A stretch of 23,977 nucleotides of DNA, taken from assembly GCA_020426085.1 (NCBI GenBank), contig JAGQQP010000006.1, positions 1-23,977 of the forward strand, in the 5' to 3' direction. The stretch's first letter is position 1, and each line of letters opens with the position of its first letter. This DNA comes from Planctomycetaceae bacterium. Lineage in GTDB: Bacteria > Planctomycetota > Planctomycetia > Planctomycetales > Planctomycetaceae. Under the pieces are notes generated by a model. It made no database searches, was not told where the DNA came from, and saw only the letters and a list, made by a program, of their open reading frames with translations. This document shows positions 8,831-16,497 of this stretch, one piece after another. A program made the position numbers and the translations under genes.

Positions 8831-9253
8831 TTATGTTGCGTCATTTTCTGCAGAAAGATAGCCGGCGGAAGACTGGAAGTATTTCTGACGACGTCGATTC
8901 GAATCCTGTGACGCTGCCGAGAGCCCCGCTTTCAGATCTTCCAGATTCGCCTGGCAGTAGCGACAGCCGGTCTCCGTTAAATGGAATTCGATAAAAGCGT
9001 GATACTCGGGAGGCAGTGTTTCGAGTAGATAACCTCCCAGCTGGCTGCGTGAAGGGCAACTCAACCGATTTTGTCTCCAGATTTCTCCGACTGAATGCAC
9101 ACCGTCATTCCGCTGGCGTGACAGCGTCGCCAGGCGGACCCGCAGTGAGTCAGAATGGCGTAGTGCGTCCTCAACCTGAGACATCAACGCTACCGAGAGA
9201 TTCTCGTCCAGGTAGGCCAGCAGTTCCTGGTCTGTAAACGGTAATTCTGACAT
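8831..9253 (-). CDS. Small anti-sigma-like/zinc-binding protein of unknown function
   Basis: 140 residues, soluble, no signal peptide or membrane segment. Residues 91-105 (HLTETGCRYCQANLE) put H-x5-C-x2-C before an acidic helix. This recalls the H-x3-C-x2-C zinc anti-sigma motif, with two extra residues. A further Cys lies at 66 (SCPSRSQLGGYLLETLP), a segment reminiscent of the opening helix of anti-sigma domains. The N-terminal 60 residues form a separate helical part (FTDQELLAYLDENL), which also looks like an anti-sigma opening, so two half-motifs may be in tandem. No sigma factor or kinase gene is adjacent. The ATG at 9253 follows GAGG with a 10-base gap. It converges with the sulfatase gene, with 9 bases between stops and no terminator. 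The assignment is by motif resemblance only. Confidence 0.6.
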   Translation of the reverse strand: MSELPFTDQELLAYLDENLSVALMSQVEDALRHSDSLRVRLATLSRQRNDGVHSVGEIWRQNRLSCPSRSQLGGYLLETLPPEYHAFIEFHLTETGCRYCQANLEDLKAGLSAASQDSNRRRQKYFQSSAGYLSAENDAT

Positions 9254-9721
9254 GAGTTGAAGGCCTCATTGCTGAAAGAGTCTGAGCTGCTTTGCTCGAT
9301 AGAACTGTTTCTATTATGCGGGAACTGTCGCTGGCTTTAAAGGTAATTTGTATAAACAGTTGTGTATTTCCATAAAACGGAGACCGCGTGTGACCCGGAT
9401 CAAAGTGCAAAGAGAGAATTGTGAATCTATCAAAAATCGGGTGACATAAGCCCTTTTTCCAGTTTGTCAAACGGGTTTCTCTTGTCAGTATGGTTGTCGC
9501 TGGCAGCTTTGCTCGTTAGCATACGCTTAATACATCGACGCGATTAAATTGCGCCTGGTGGCGCGTGAATGCTGTCGCCGCTCATTCTACGGTTACCCGG
9601 TTTCGGCACCGCACTTCTTCAGTCATGTAGAATCAGTTCGTCATATCAGCAAACTGAAGGATGTGAATCGGTAGAGAGCAGGGCGACTTTTTGTCTGTCT
9701 AGAAGAATTGAAGGAAGTACA
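9254..9721. other. Gene-free divergent region before the split transketolase
   Basis: This 468-base stretch separates divergent genes. It holds the candidate minus-strand promoter at 9313-9341. It also holds a short GC-rich hairpin (9551-9555 with 9560-9564, GCGCC and GGCGC around TGGT) in the leader of the transketolase gene, and the ribosome site AAGGAAG (9711-9717). The transketolase frame stays open back to 9569, but the added residues show no family similarity. No other gene is seen. Confidence 0.5.
9313..9341 (-). promoter_or_regulatory. Candidate promoter for the anti-sigma-like gene
   Basis: On the minus strand, TTTAAA (plus 9336-9341) and CATAAT (plus 9313-9318, five of six consensus bases) are 17 bases apart. 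Transcription would start near 9306, about 53 bases before the ATG. Confidence 0.35.
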
Positions 9722-10564
9722 GTGGCTGCTCAAGCAAATGCTTTAACATTGGAAGAATTGAAGGAAAAAGGGAAAGTCCTTCGTCGTCTGATCATCCGTA
9801 TGACCACTGAAGCCGGCAGTGGACACCCCAGCAGCAGCCTGTCTGCAGTCGAAGTTGTAAATGCACTCTGGTTTGGAGGCTTCATGAAATATGATCCGGC
9901 AAACCCCAACTGGGAAGCCCGCGATCGTTTCATTCTGAGTAAAGGCCACGCGGTTCCCGTACTGTACGCAGCGATGGCGGAAGCAGGTTACTTCTCTGAA
10001 GACGATGTAATGACACTCCGCAAACTGGGCAGCCCGTTCGAAGGTCACCCCAACATGAAACGTCTCCCCGGGATTGAAGCCTCGACTGGCTCACTGGGAC
10101 AGGGGCTTTCACTGGGCATCGGACAGGCCCTCGGGGCACGTTTGAACGACAACGGCTCCAACGTCTTCGTCATCATTGGTGACGGGGAAATGGGGGAAGG
10201 TCAGGTCTGGGAAGCATTAGCCGCTGCTGAAAAATTCAAGCTGGGCAACCTGACAGCGATCATCGATCAGAACGGATTTCAGCAGACTGGTGCGACTCAG
10301 GATGTGCTCGATCTGGGTTGCTTCGAAGAAAAGATCGCGGCTTTCGGCTGGTACACACAGACGATCGATGGCAACGACCAGGCGGCGGTTGTGGAAGCCC
10401 TGGAAAATGCAGCCAAAGTCTCAGATCGTCCGAAAGTAATTATTTCAAAGACGAAAAAAGGGTATGGAATACTTCCTGTCCTGGAAGAAACCGGCGATGT
10501 GAATTATCACGGTAAGCCGCTTTCACCAGAACTGGCTGAAAAAGCTCTGGCATTTCTAGCTTAG
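9722..10564 (+). CDS. Transketolase, N-terminal (TPP-binding) subunit of a split enzyme
   Basis: 280 residues equal to the first domain of transketolase, which transfers two-carbon ketol units between sugar phosphates with thiamine diphosphate. Family stretches are GSGHPSSSLSAVE (32-44), LSKGHAVPVLY (72-82), GSLGQGLSLGIG (123-134) and the TPP/Mg motif GDGEMGEGQVWEA (153-165). The start is a GTG at 9722 with AAGGAAG a few bases upstream; the protein family starts at this point and the 51 codons upstream look non-coding. The domain normally continues into the pyrimidine and C-terminal domains, which here are the next gene, 114 bases downstream. The two products must associate to make an active site. 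Confidence 0.92.
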   Translation: MAAQANALTLEELKEKGKVLRRLIIRMTTEAGSGHPSSSLSAVEVVNALWFGGFMKYDPANPNWEARDRFILSKGHAVPVLYAAMAEAGYFSEDDVMTLRKLGSPFEGHPNMKRLPGIEASTGSLGQGLSLGIGQALGARLNDNGSNVFVIIGDGEMGEGQVWEALAAAEKFKLGNLTAIIDQNGFQQTGATQDVLDLGCFEEKIAAFGWYTQTIDGNDQAAVVEALENAAKVSDRPKVIISKTKKGYGILPVLEETGDVNYHGKPLSPELAEKALAFLA

Positions 10565-10678
10565 AACCCTGCCGGCAGGTGTTCCTGAACGGAAACGGTT
10601 CCGGTCAGTTGAATATCGCTGGAAGATCGAAACAGACAACATCTAAGAATAACACAGACAAGAAGAGACATTATTATT

Positions 10679-11632
10679 ATGTATTTAGGCGAACTGAGTG
10701 GATTGAAAATCGGACAAGCCACCCGCGATGCGTTTGGTGATGCGTTGAAAGAGCTGGGCGATAAAAATCCGGGTATCGTGACGGTGGACGGTGACGTCGG
10801 GAACTCAACCCGAACCGAAGTCTTTGCCCAGGCCTATCCGGAACGGTCTTTTAATGTCGGGATTGCAGAAAGTAACATGGTCAGCGTGGCCGGCGGTCTG
10901 GCTTCTACGGGGCATATCCCGGTTGTTGCCAGCTTTGCCGCGTTCCTGTTATGTAATGCATACGACCAGATCAGAATGTCGATTTCATTTCCCAATATGA
11001 ACGTCAAACTCGTCGGAACCCATGCCGGTATTTCTATCGGAGAAGATGGTCCTTCTCAGATGGGTATTGAAGATGTTTCGCTGGCCTGCAGTCTGCCTGG
11101 CATGGTGGTCATTGTCCCCGCTGATGCGGTTTCCACCAAGGCGGCTACCGCAGCGATGATAGAACACGAAGGACCCGTTTACCTGCGTCTGGGACGCCCC
11201 AAAGTGTCCGAGATCTATTCCGAAGGTGATACCTTCGAGATCGGAAAAGCCAATACGGTTCGTGAAGGTGACGATGTTACAATTATTGCAAACGGCCTGA
11301 TGGTTGCCGGTGCGATGGATGCGGCTACCAGACTGGCTGAAGAAGGTATGAGTGTGCGTGTGATAGATATGCATACTGTGAAACCACTGGATGTAGAAGC
11401 TATACAGAAAGCGGCTCATGAAACCGGTGCGATTGTTGTTGCTGAAGAGCACCTCTCACACGGTGGACTGGGGTCTGCAGTAGCGATGGCGGTTTCACAG
11501 ACCAATCCCGTTCCCATGGCTTACGTCAATGTAGGTGATTGTTTTGCAGAAAGTGGAGATCCTCAGGGTCTGCTGGATAAATATGGTCTGACTGCTACTG
11601 CGATTGTCGAAGCTGTCAAAAAAGTAAAGTAA
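10679..11632 (+). CDS. Transketolase, C-terminal subunit of a split enzyme
   Basis: 317 residues covering the pyrimidine-binding and C-terminal domains of transketolase. GIAESNM (61-67) carries Glu64, which should be the glutamate that activates the thiamine aminopyrimidine. FGDGPSQ-like contacts appear as IGEDGPSQMGIEDV, and the C-terminal domain has IDMHTVKPLD and EEHLSHGGLGSAV. It could also be read as a DXS-like or pyruvate dehydrogenase beta homologue, but with the N-terminal half next door split transketolase is the better call. The ATG at 10679 has GAAGAGA about 10 bases upstream. A hairpin with T tract follows at 11643. The 114-base gap before it has no terminator, so the two halves are probably co-transcribed. 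Confidence 0.92.
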   Translation: MYLGELSGLKIGQATRDAFGDALKELGDKNPGIVTVDGDVGNSTRTEVFAQAYPERSFNVGIAESNMVSVAGGLASTGHIPVVASFAAFLLCNAYDQIRMSISFPNMNVKLVGTHAGISIGEDGPSQMGIEDVSLACSLPGMVVIVPADAVSTKAATAAMIEHEGPVYLRLGRPKVSEIYSEGDTFEIGKANTVREGDDVTIIANGLMVAGAMDAATRLAEEGMSVRVIDMHTVKPLDVEAIQKAAHETGAIVVAEEHLSHGGLGSAVAMAVSQTNPVPMAYVNVGDCFAESGDPQGLLDKYGLTATAIVEAVKKVK

Positions 11633-11642
11633 GGAATCATTG

Positions 11643-11674
11643 GCTCTCCTGGGAAATTACAAGAGGGCTTTTTT
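11643..11674 (+). terminator. Intrinsic terminator after the transketolase genes
   Basis: A 6-bp stem (GCTCTC 11643-11648 with GAGGGC 11663-11668, one G-U pair) with a 14-base loop runs straight into TTTTTT (11669-11674). The stem is short but the T tract and position just after the gene stop support termination. Confidence 0.6.
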
Positions 11675-11733
11675 CTGTTCCTGTGTCAGAATTTCTGATT
11701 CTAAGTCCCGTTCACATTTTGTGAGAAAACTTT

Positions 11734-12690
11734 GTGACTGAGTTTCGCGCCTTTCATAATACTGACCCGCCGCATCTGCTGAGGTTATGGCACACTGCAG
11801 GACTGGGTAGAGGAGCCGCGGAATGCCTCAGCAATGATGCTTTCGAAGTGCTGATTTTCTCGCAGCCCTATTTCGATCCTGAAGGACTGATCATTGCAGA
11901 AGAGAACGGCGAACGCATTGGTTATGTGCTTGCCGGCTTTGGAGCCAATGACAAAGGCTCTGCACTGGACTTTACCAAAGGCGTTATCTGTGCCGTCATT
12001 GTACATCCTGATTTTCGCCGCAAGGGAATCGGCCGCGAACTCGTTCGACGAGCAGAGGAGTACCTGAAATCCAAAGGGGCTGCAGAAATCACGGCGGGGC
12101 CTTCCGGCTTACTTTCCCCATACCTGGTAGGCCTGTATGGCGGCACCCGTCCTTCCGGTTTTCTGTTGTCAGATCCGCTGGCGGCACCGTTTTTTGAATC
12201 GATCGGCTATGATGCGGTTGGCTCAACCCGCATCTACCAGCGCGATCTGCTGGGACAGAAACCGCCGATCAAATTTCACCTGGTTAATATCCGCCGGAAA
12301 ATGCAGTTGAATATTTCCGATGATTACCAGGCACCCAACTGGTGGTGGCTCACTCGAATGGGGCGCCTCGAAACATTGCACTTTGAGCTCGCTTCCAAAA
12401 CAGGTGAGCCGGCAGTTGCCTCTGCGACCATTGTTGGTCTGGATCTCTACATCCCCAAATGGGAAGAACGCGTGATCGGGCTGACTGACGTGTTTGTGAA
12501 GAAAGACGAACGCGGTAAAGGGTATGGCCAGTCGTTACTGCTGGAAATTGCCCGCCGACTGCAGGATGAACTGATCACTAAACTCGAACTGCATGTCGAT
12601 GAAACCAATACGGTTGCCTGGAATGTCGCAGAGGCGGTGGGCTACTATCAGGTTGATACTGGTATTGTATATCAACGGATTTCAGGTTAG
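11734..12690 (+). CDS. Tandem-domain GNAT N-acetyltransferase
   Basis: 318 residues with two GNAT (acetyl-CoA-dependent N-acetyltransferase) domains. The first has the acetyl-CoA loop HPDFRRKGIGRELVRRAEEYL (91-111) and FFESIGYDAVGSTRIYQRDL. The second has VFVKKDERGKGYGQSLLLEI (253-272) and ELHVDETNTVAWNVAEAVGYY. Both retain R-x-x-G-x-G/A, so both may bind cofactor. Two-domain GNATs include mycothiol synthase, but there is no evidence for that pathway here and the acceptor is unknown. The start is GTG at 11734; the frame opens there, just after the terminator of the preceding gene, and there is no strong ribosome site. It is likely monocistronic, being followed by a hairpin at 12703. Confidence 0.82.
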   Translation: MTEFRAFHNTDPPHLLRLWHTAGLGRGAAECLSNDAFEVLIFSQPYFDPEGLIIAEENGERIGYVLAGFGANDKGSALDFTKGVICAVIVHPDFRRKGIGRELVRRAEEYLKSKGAAEITAGPSGLLSPYLVGLYGGTRPSGFLLSDPLAAPFFESIGYDAVGSTRIYQRDLLGQKPPIKFHLVNIRRKMQLNISDDYQAPNWWWLTRMGRLETLHFELASKTGEPAVASATIVGLDLYIPKWEERVIGLTDVFVKKDERGKGYGQSLLLEIARRLQDELITKLELHVDETNTVAWNVAEAVGYYQVDTGIVYQRISG

Positions 12691-12702
12691 CGTGTAATAA
12701 GA

Positions 12703-12735
12703 TGCTGATGTCGAATTTTGAGGGTGACATCAGCA
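12703..12735. terminator. Perfect 10-bp hairpin after the GNAT gene
   Basis: TGCTGATGTC (12703-12712) and GACATCAGCA (12726-12735) are exact reverse complements around a 13-base loop. No T tract follows, so a standard intrinsic terminator is not clear; a 3' stabilising hairpin or a protein-binding site are alternatives. Confidence 0.5.
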
Positions 12736-12778
12736 GGGCGCTACAGTGATTTTGGGAATGTACTGGAGTGCATTACAT

Positions 12779-12809
12779 TTAACTATGGCGTCTGTCAATC
12801 TAATATACT
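12779..12809 (+). promoter_or_regulatory. Candidate promoter for the cyclodeaminase-family gene
   Basis: A good -10 box TATACT (12804-12809, five of six bases) has only a weak -35 (TTAACT at 12779-12784) with a 19-base gap. The expected start is near 12816, inside the palindrome at 12811-12824. Confidence 0.35.
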
Positions 12810-12833
12810 CGGTCCAAATGGACCTGGAGACGC
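12788..12833. promoter_or_regulatory. Nested inverted repeats, operator-like, upstream of the cyclodeaminase-family gene
   Basis: The inner pair GGTCC-AAAT-GGACC (12811-12824) lies just after the candidate -10 box, over the expected transcription start. An outer pair GCGTCT (12788-12793) and AGACGC (12828-12833) surrounds it. The 9-base word CGCTACAGT occurs at 12739-12747 and again at 12831-12839. The arrangement is what a repressor site looks like, but no regulator gene is adjacent. Confidence 0.35.
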
Positions 12834-12878
12834 TACAGTAAAACTGGACACAAGCTACACTTGAAAAGGTAACCGTAC

Positions 12879-13835
12879 ATGGCGGCATTGTATATCACCG
12901 AAGATGACGTTCGCTCTCTGATGGACATGGAGAAATCCCTGCTGATCACACATAAGGTCTTCAAGGAACTCGCCGCCGGTCGTGCAAACAATGAGCCGCG
13001 GCAACGAGTCAAAGCTCCCGGGATCATGCTGCACACCATGTCTGCTGCCAGCGAATATCTCGGTTATGTCGGCTGGAAAGCATACACGACTACCAGAGAA
13101 GCAGCCCAGTTCCACGTTGCCATCTACGATCAGGAGTCCGGTGAAATGCGAGCGTTGATCGAAGGCGATTTCCTCGGCCAGCTTCGTACCGGTGCTGCCA
13201 GCGGAGTGGCAACCGAATACATGGCGCGACCCGATTCCAAAGTCGTCGGTCTGTTCGGCACCGGACTCCAGGCGCGAACGCAACTGCAGGCTGTCTGTTT
13301 GACCCGAAAAATCGAATTCGTCTCGGTCTACTCGCGTAACTACGAACATTGCGGTAAGTTCGCTGAAGAAATGACCGAGCTGTGTGATGTCGAAGTTACC
13401 GCCTCACACTCTCCCGATGAGACGGCTGCGGAAAAAGATATTGTCATCTGTGCCACCAGCAGTAAAACGCCACTGTTTGACGGGCGCGTGCTTGATGAAG
13501 GGACGCACCTCAATGTGATCGGTTCCAATCATCGCTCACGACGGGAAATTGACCGCACGACCATTAAACGGGCTGACGTGATTGTCTGTGATGATATTGA
13601 GCAGTGCAAAATGGAAGCAGGCGACTTCATGCAGCCTGTCGATGAAGGCATTACCGACTGGCGCTTGATGCATAATTTATGTGAGATTGTCGCCGAACGC
13701 GAAACCGGCCGCGCAACCGATGACCAGGTCACGCTGTTTAAATCCGTCGGGCTGGCAGTCGAAGATATCGCCATGGGTGCCAAAGTTTATGAACTGGCCC
13801 TCGAAGAAGGGTTGGGCGTTGACCTGCCATTTTAA
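12879..13835 (+). CDS. Ornithine cyclodeaminase/mu-crystallin family NAD(P)-dependent enzyme
   Basis: 318 residues of the OCD/mu-crystallin fold. Members convert ornithine to proline, reduce ketimines, or act as alanine dehydrogenase. Conserved parts are GWKAYTT with Lys67, GDFLGQLRTGAASGVAT (96-112), the dinucleotide-binding GLFGTGLQARTQL (124-136), and VIGSNHRSRREID in the C-terminal part. These place it in the family, but I cannot assign the substrate. The ATG at 12879 is about 11 bases after an AAAAGG site. It stands alone behind a candidate promoter and palindromes, and converges with mazG, with only 26 bases between the stops and no terminator. Confidence 0.85.
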   Translation: MAALYITEDDVRSLMDMEKSLLITHKVFKELAAGRANNEPRQRVKAPGIMLHTMSAASEYLGYVGWKAYTTTREAAQFHVAIYDQESGEMRALIEGDFLGQLRTGAASGVATEYMARPDSKVVGLFGTGLQARTQLQAVCLTRKIEFVSVYSRNYEHCGKFAEEMTELCDVEVTASHSPDETAAEKDIVICATSSKTPLFDGRVLDEGTHLNVIGSNHRSRREIDRTTIKRADVIVCDDIEQCKMEAGDFMQPVDEGITDWRLMHNLCEIVAERETGRATDDQVTLFKSVGLAVEDIAMGAKVYELALEEGLGVDLPF

Positions 13836-13861
13836 AACAGCTGTCGCGAATAATAAATCAT

Positions 13862-14800
13862 TCAGACGTCCCGTTTTTCCTGTTGCTTGACTGCCTGGTA
13901 GATCTGCTCCATTTCCTGCAGCGATGCTTCCTGAATGGAACCGCCGGTTCGTTCCAGTTCCTGTTCAATTTTCTGCACGCGCTGTTGAAACTTGCTGTTA
14001 CTCTTACGAAGCGCTTCCTCGGGATTGATCTTCCAGCGGCGGGCGATATTGGCGACCACAAACAGGATGTCGCCCAGTTCCCCTTCCACCCGCTCACGCA
14101 GTTCCGGGTCTGCGAGTTCCGTATCAGCGACAATGTCCGCTTCCACAGTTGCCGGCGTGTGAGGAATCTGACCGTCGGGGTAAATTTCGTCCGCCAGTTC
14201 CTGGATCTCTTCCCGCAGCTTATCAAACAGCATGTCTCGATGCGGAAAATCGTATCCCACTTTCGCTGCTTTCTCTGCCACGCGTGAGGCGCGAGCCAAT
14301 GCCGGTAATGCAGCAGGCAGCCCATCAAAGATTGAACGCCGCTGCTTTTCCTGTTCTTTGATCTGGTCCCAGTTGCGACGGACTTCATCCGGAGTGTCTG
14401 CAGCGACGTTGCCGAACACATGCGGATGGCGTTCGATCATTTTCTGGGTCAGTCGGTCGACAACATGCGTCAGATCAAATCGACCTTCATCGGCGGCAAT
14501 CTGGGAGTCGAGTACAATCTGCAGCAACAGATCACCCAGTTCTTCAATAATGTGTTCGTCGTTGCCGGAATCGATGGCTTCCAGCAGTTCATAGGTCTCT
14601 TCCAGCGTATAAGGTTTGATCGTTTCCAGCGTCTGTGCTCGATCCCAGGGACAGCCTTCCGGAGATCGCAGACGGGCGATGACATCGCAAAGCTTTTCAA
14701 AGGCGGGGGTTAGGATGTTATAATCAGGGGGAGTTCCCGGCTGCGGTCTTCCCGCGTCCGTAGAACCCGCTGGCTGTGATTGATGATTGGATTCTGTCAT
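13862..14800 (-). CDS. mazG: MazG nucleoside triphosphate pyrophosphohydrolase
   Basis: 312 residues with two MazG domains, which hydrolyse (d)NTPs to NMP and pyrophosphate and are thought to clear aberrant nucleotides and lower ppGpp. The first domain shows SPEGCPWDRAQT (46-57) and the metal-binding pattern EE-xx-E ... E-xx-D (Glu67, Glu68, Glu71, Glu87, Asp90). The second shows EEIQELADE and, after an acidic linker, ELGDILFVVAN. Both sets of acidic ligands are kept. The first 25 or so residues are a proline/glutamine-rich extension. A GTG at 14821 would add seven residues; I preferred the ATG at 14800, though neither has a good ribosome site. Its length exceeds the E. coli enzyme by about 50 residues, mostly from the N-terminal extension and the linker. 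Confidence 0.93.
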   Translation of the reverse strand: MTESNHQSQPAGSTDAGRPQPGTPPDYNILTPAFEKLCDVIARLRSPEGCPWDRAQTLETIKPYTLEETYELLEAIDSGNDEHIIEELGDLLLQIVLDSQIAADEGRFDLTHVVDRLTQKMIERHPHVFGNVAADTPDEVRRNWDQIKEQEKQRRSIFDGLPAALPALARASRVAEKAAKVGYDFPHRDMLFDKLREEIQELADEIYPDGQIPHTPATVEADIVADTELADPELRERVEGELGDILFVVANIARRWKINPEEALRKSNSKFQQRVQKIEQELERTGGSIQEASLQEMEQIYQAVKQQEKRDV

Positions 14801-14858
14801 ATGTTTGACCGGTTGATTCACCTGTGAGCGGTTATCGTGTAGGATTAGGGTATCGTAG

Positions 14859-14871
14859 CGAATTCAATTCG
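14859..14871. promoter_or_regulatory. Inverted repeat in the mazG/exported-protein divergent gap
   Basis: CGAATT-C-AATTCG is a perfect 6+1+6 palindrome about 38 bases before the plus-strand start and 59 bases from the mazG start. It could bind a dimeric regulator of either gene; there is no supporting copy elsewhere in the window. Confidence 0.3.
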
Positions 14872-14908
14872 TTCTGAAAATTCACAATGAAAATGAGAGG
14901 CCGAAATC

Positions 14909-15427
14909 ATGAGTTTTCTCAAGAATCGTTTTTTGACTGTTTGTGTGCTGCTGCTGCTGACTTCTGTGGCAGTTTCTGAAGCATTACTGGCCGCAGAGCA
15001 GGATGCAGGTTCCACCGAACGGGTGAAGCTGGAGCAAAAACTGGAAAAGCAGATGAGCGGGGCAACGCTCGTGGGGCATTTCAGTGTCGATGGAAAACAG
15101 AACGGCAAACCACCCCGCGAAGAACGCTATGAGATCGCTTCCATGAAAAAACTGCAGGGGGATCAGTGGCTGATCACTGCCCGGATTAAATACGGCGATA
15201 ACGATGTCAATGTGCCGATGCCTCTGAATGTCTTCTGGGCAGGTGACACTCCCGTCATTTCGCTGACCGAAATGACCATCCCCGGTCTGGGAACGTTCAC
15301 GTCTCGCGTGATGTTCTTCGAAGGCCGCTATGCTGGTACCTGGCAGCACGGTAAAGTGGGCGGAAACCTCTGGGGCAAAATTGAATACGCCGATCAGAAA
15401 TCAGAATCGCAGGAAGAGAAAGAATAA
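14909..15427 (+). CDS. Small exported protein of unknown function
   Basis: 172 residues. A Sec signal peptide is clear: MSFLKNR, then a hydrophobic core at residues 8-23 and a likely cut after LLAA near residue 29. The mature part is mostly predicted beta (GATLVGHFSVDGK, LITARIKYGD, VNVPMPLNVFWAGDTPVISL) with an acidic Lys/Glu tail. The RYAGTWQHGKVGGNLWGKIEY stretch (nt about 15328-15390) is glycine-rich and resembles the end of a lipocalin- or avidin-like barrel, but I do not recognise a family. The ATG at 14909 follows GAGAGGCC at a short distance. The next gene starts 35 bases after its stop, so the two exported products may be made together. Confidence 0.75.
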   Translation: MSFLKNRFLTVCVLLLLTSVAVSEALLAAEQDAGSTERVKLEQKLEKQMSGATLVGHFSVDGKQNGKPPREERYEIASMKKLQGDQWLITARIKYGDNDVNVPMPLNVFWAGDTPVISLTEMTIPGLGTFTSRVMFFEGRYAGTWQHGKVGGNLWGKIEYADQKSESQEEKE

Positions 15428-15462
15428 CCGTGTCGTATCAAACAACTGAGGAAACCGCATCC

Positions 15463-16497
15463 ATGTCAAAACTCGTATTGTTTATCTTTTTGGTCTCAGG
15501 AATTTGCTCTTTGAATCCGAAATGTCTGTCAGCAGCGGAAAAAGTATCTGAGACGAAACCGATGCCGGCAAAGTTGGAGCTCATCAAAGTCAAAAGCAGT
15601 CTGGATCAGAGTATGCAGCCTTCCATGCTCTGGGCTCCTGCAACAGCTAAAACAACGCCGACCCCTCTGTTTGTCTTTCTGCATTCCTGGAGCGGTAATT
15701 ACAAGCAGAACAATGCGAAGTGGCTGCAGGAAGCAGAACAGCGCGGCTGGATTTATCTGCACCCTGATTTTCGGGGCGTCAATCAGCAACCCGAAGCCTG
15801 TGGTTCCCGACTGGCACGACAGGATATTCTGGATGCCATCGATTATGTCATCAAACACTACAATGTAGACCAGTCACGTATTTATCTCGCCGGTTCTTCC
15901 GGGGGCGGACACATGACGATGTTGATGGCCGGTCATCATCCTGATCGTTTCTCTGCTGCTTCCGCCTGGGTCGGTATCAGCGATCTGGCTGAATGGTACC
16001 GCTTTCATCTGAAAGACGGTGTGCCCCAGAATTATGCCCGCATGATTTTGAAGTCATTGACAGACAAGCCTGGAACTTCTGATGAGATTGATGCCCAGTA
16101 CCGCGATCGCTCTCCTCTGTTTTGGATCGGCAACGCGACGGAATTACCACTTGATCTCAACGCGGGTGTGACAGACGGCAAAACAGGTTCCGTTCCCTTC
16201 GCTAACACGATTAATGCATTTAATGTTCTGGCGAAAAAGAACCACACGACTCCCGTCTCCAAGGCGGAGATTGAACAATTGTGGGAACTGGGAACACTGA
16301 AAGATCCTCAGCCCTCCGATCAAGTGACCGATGAAACCTACGGTCGCGAGATTCATCTCCGACGAAAATCAGGCAATGCACGTGTGACGATTTTCCAGGG
16401 AGGCCACGAAGGTTTACCGGAACCTGCCTGTGAATGGCTGTCAAAACAGTCACGCGATACATCTGGTTTCGGCAAGAATCCGGCAGAGTCACGCTGA
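15463..16497 (+). CDS. Exported alpha/beta hydrolase (prolyl oligopeptidase/esterase-like)
   Basis: 344 residues with a signal peptide (hydrophobic residues 3-17, cut near SAAEK). The serine hydrolase core shows a strand-turn with LFVFLHSW (69-76, oxyanion region) and the nucleophile elbow AGSSGGGH (143-150) with Ser146 in G-x-S-x-G. The acid is probably Asp in GVTDGKTGSVPF, and the His is in GGHEG (His315). The order Ser-Asp-His is normal. The insert between the elbow and the Asp is long. Candidate activities are peptidase or carbohydrate esterase; none is proven by the sequence. The start was placed at the ATG 15463 because GAGGAAA precedes it by 8-10 bases and it begins the signal peptide; a GTG at 15430 would add 11 residues. 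It follows the small exported gene with a short gap. Confidence 0.82.
   Translation: MSKLVLFIFLVSGICSLNPKCLSAAEKVSETKPMPAKLELIKVKSSLDQSMQPSMLWAPATAKTTPTPLFVFLHSWSGNYKQNNAKWLQEAEQRGWIYLHPDFRGVNQQPEACGSRLARQDILDAIDYVIKHYNVDQSRIYLAGSSGGGHMTMLMAGHHPDRFSAASAWVGISDLAEWYRFHLKDGVPQNYARMILKSLTDKPGTSDEIDAQYRDRSPLFWIGNATELPLDLNAGVTDGKTGSVPFANTINAFNVLAKKNHTTPVSKAEIEQLWELGTLKDPQPSDQVTDETYGREIHLRRKSGNARVTIFQGGHEGLPEPACEWLSKQSRDTSGFGKNPAESR

Noticed and set aside
9494..9522. TTGTCG-17-TAGCAT as a promoter for the transketolase pair
   Set aside because: Only four of six bases match in each box; too weak to list as a feature.
9569..9721. 51-codon N-terminal extension of the transketolase N-half
   Set aside because: Composition looks non-coding; the GTG at 9722 has a good ribosome site and matches the family start.
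13862..14800. mazG as part of a MazEF-like toxin system or phage MazG
   Set aside because: Two complete MazG domains in a housekeeping context; no toxin or phage gene nearby.
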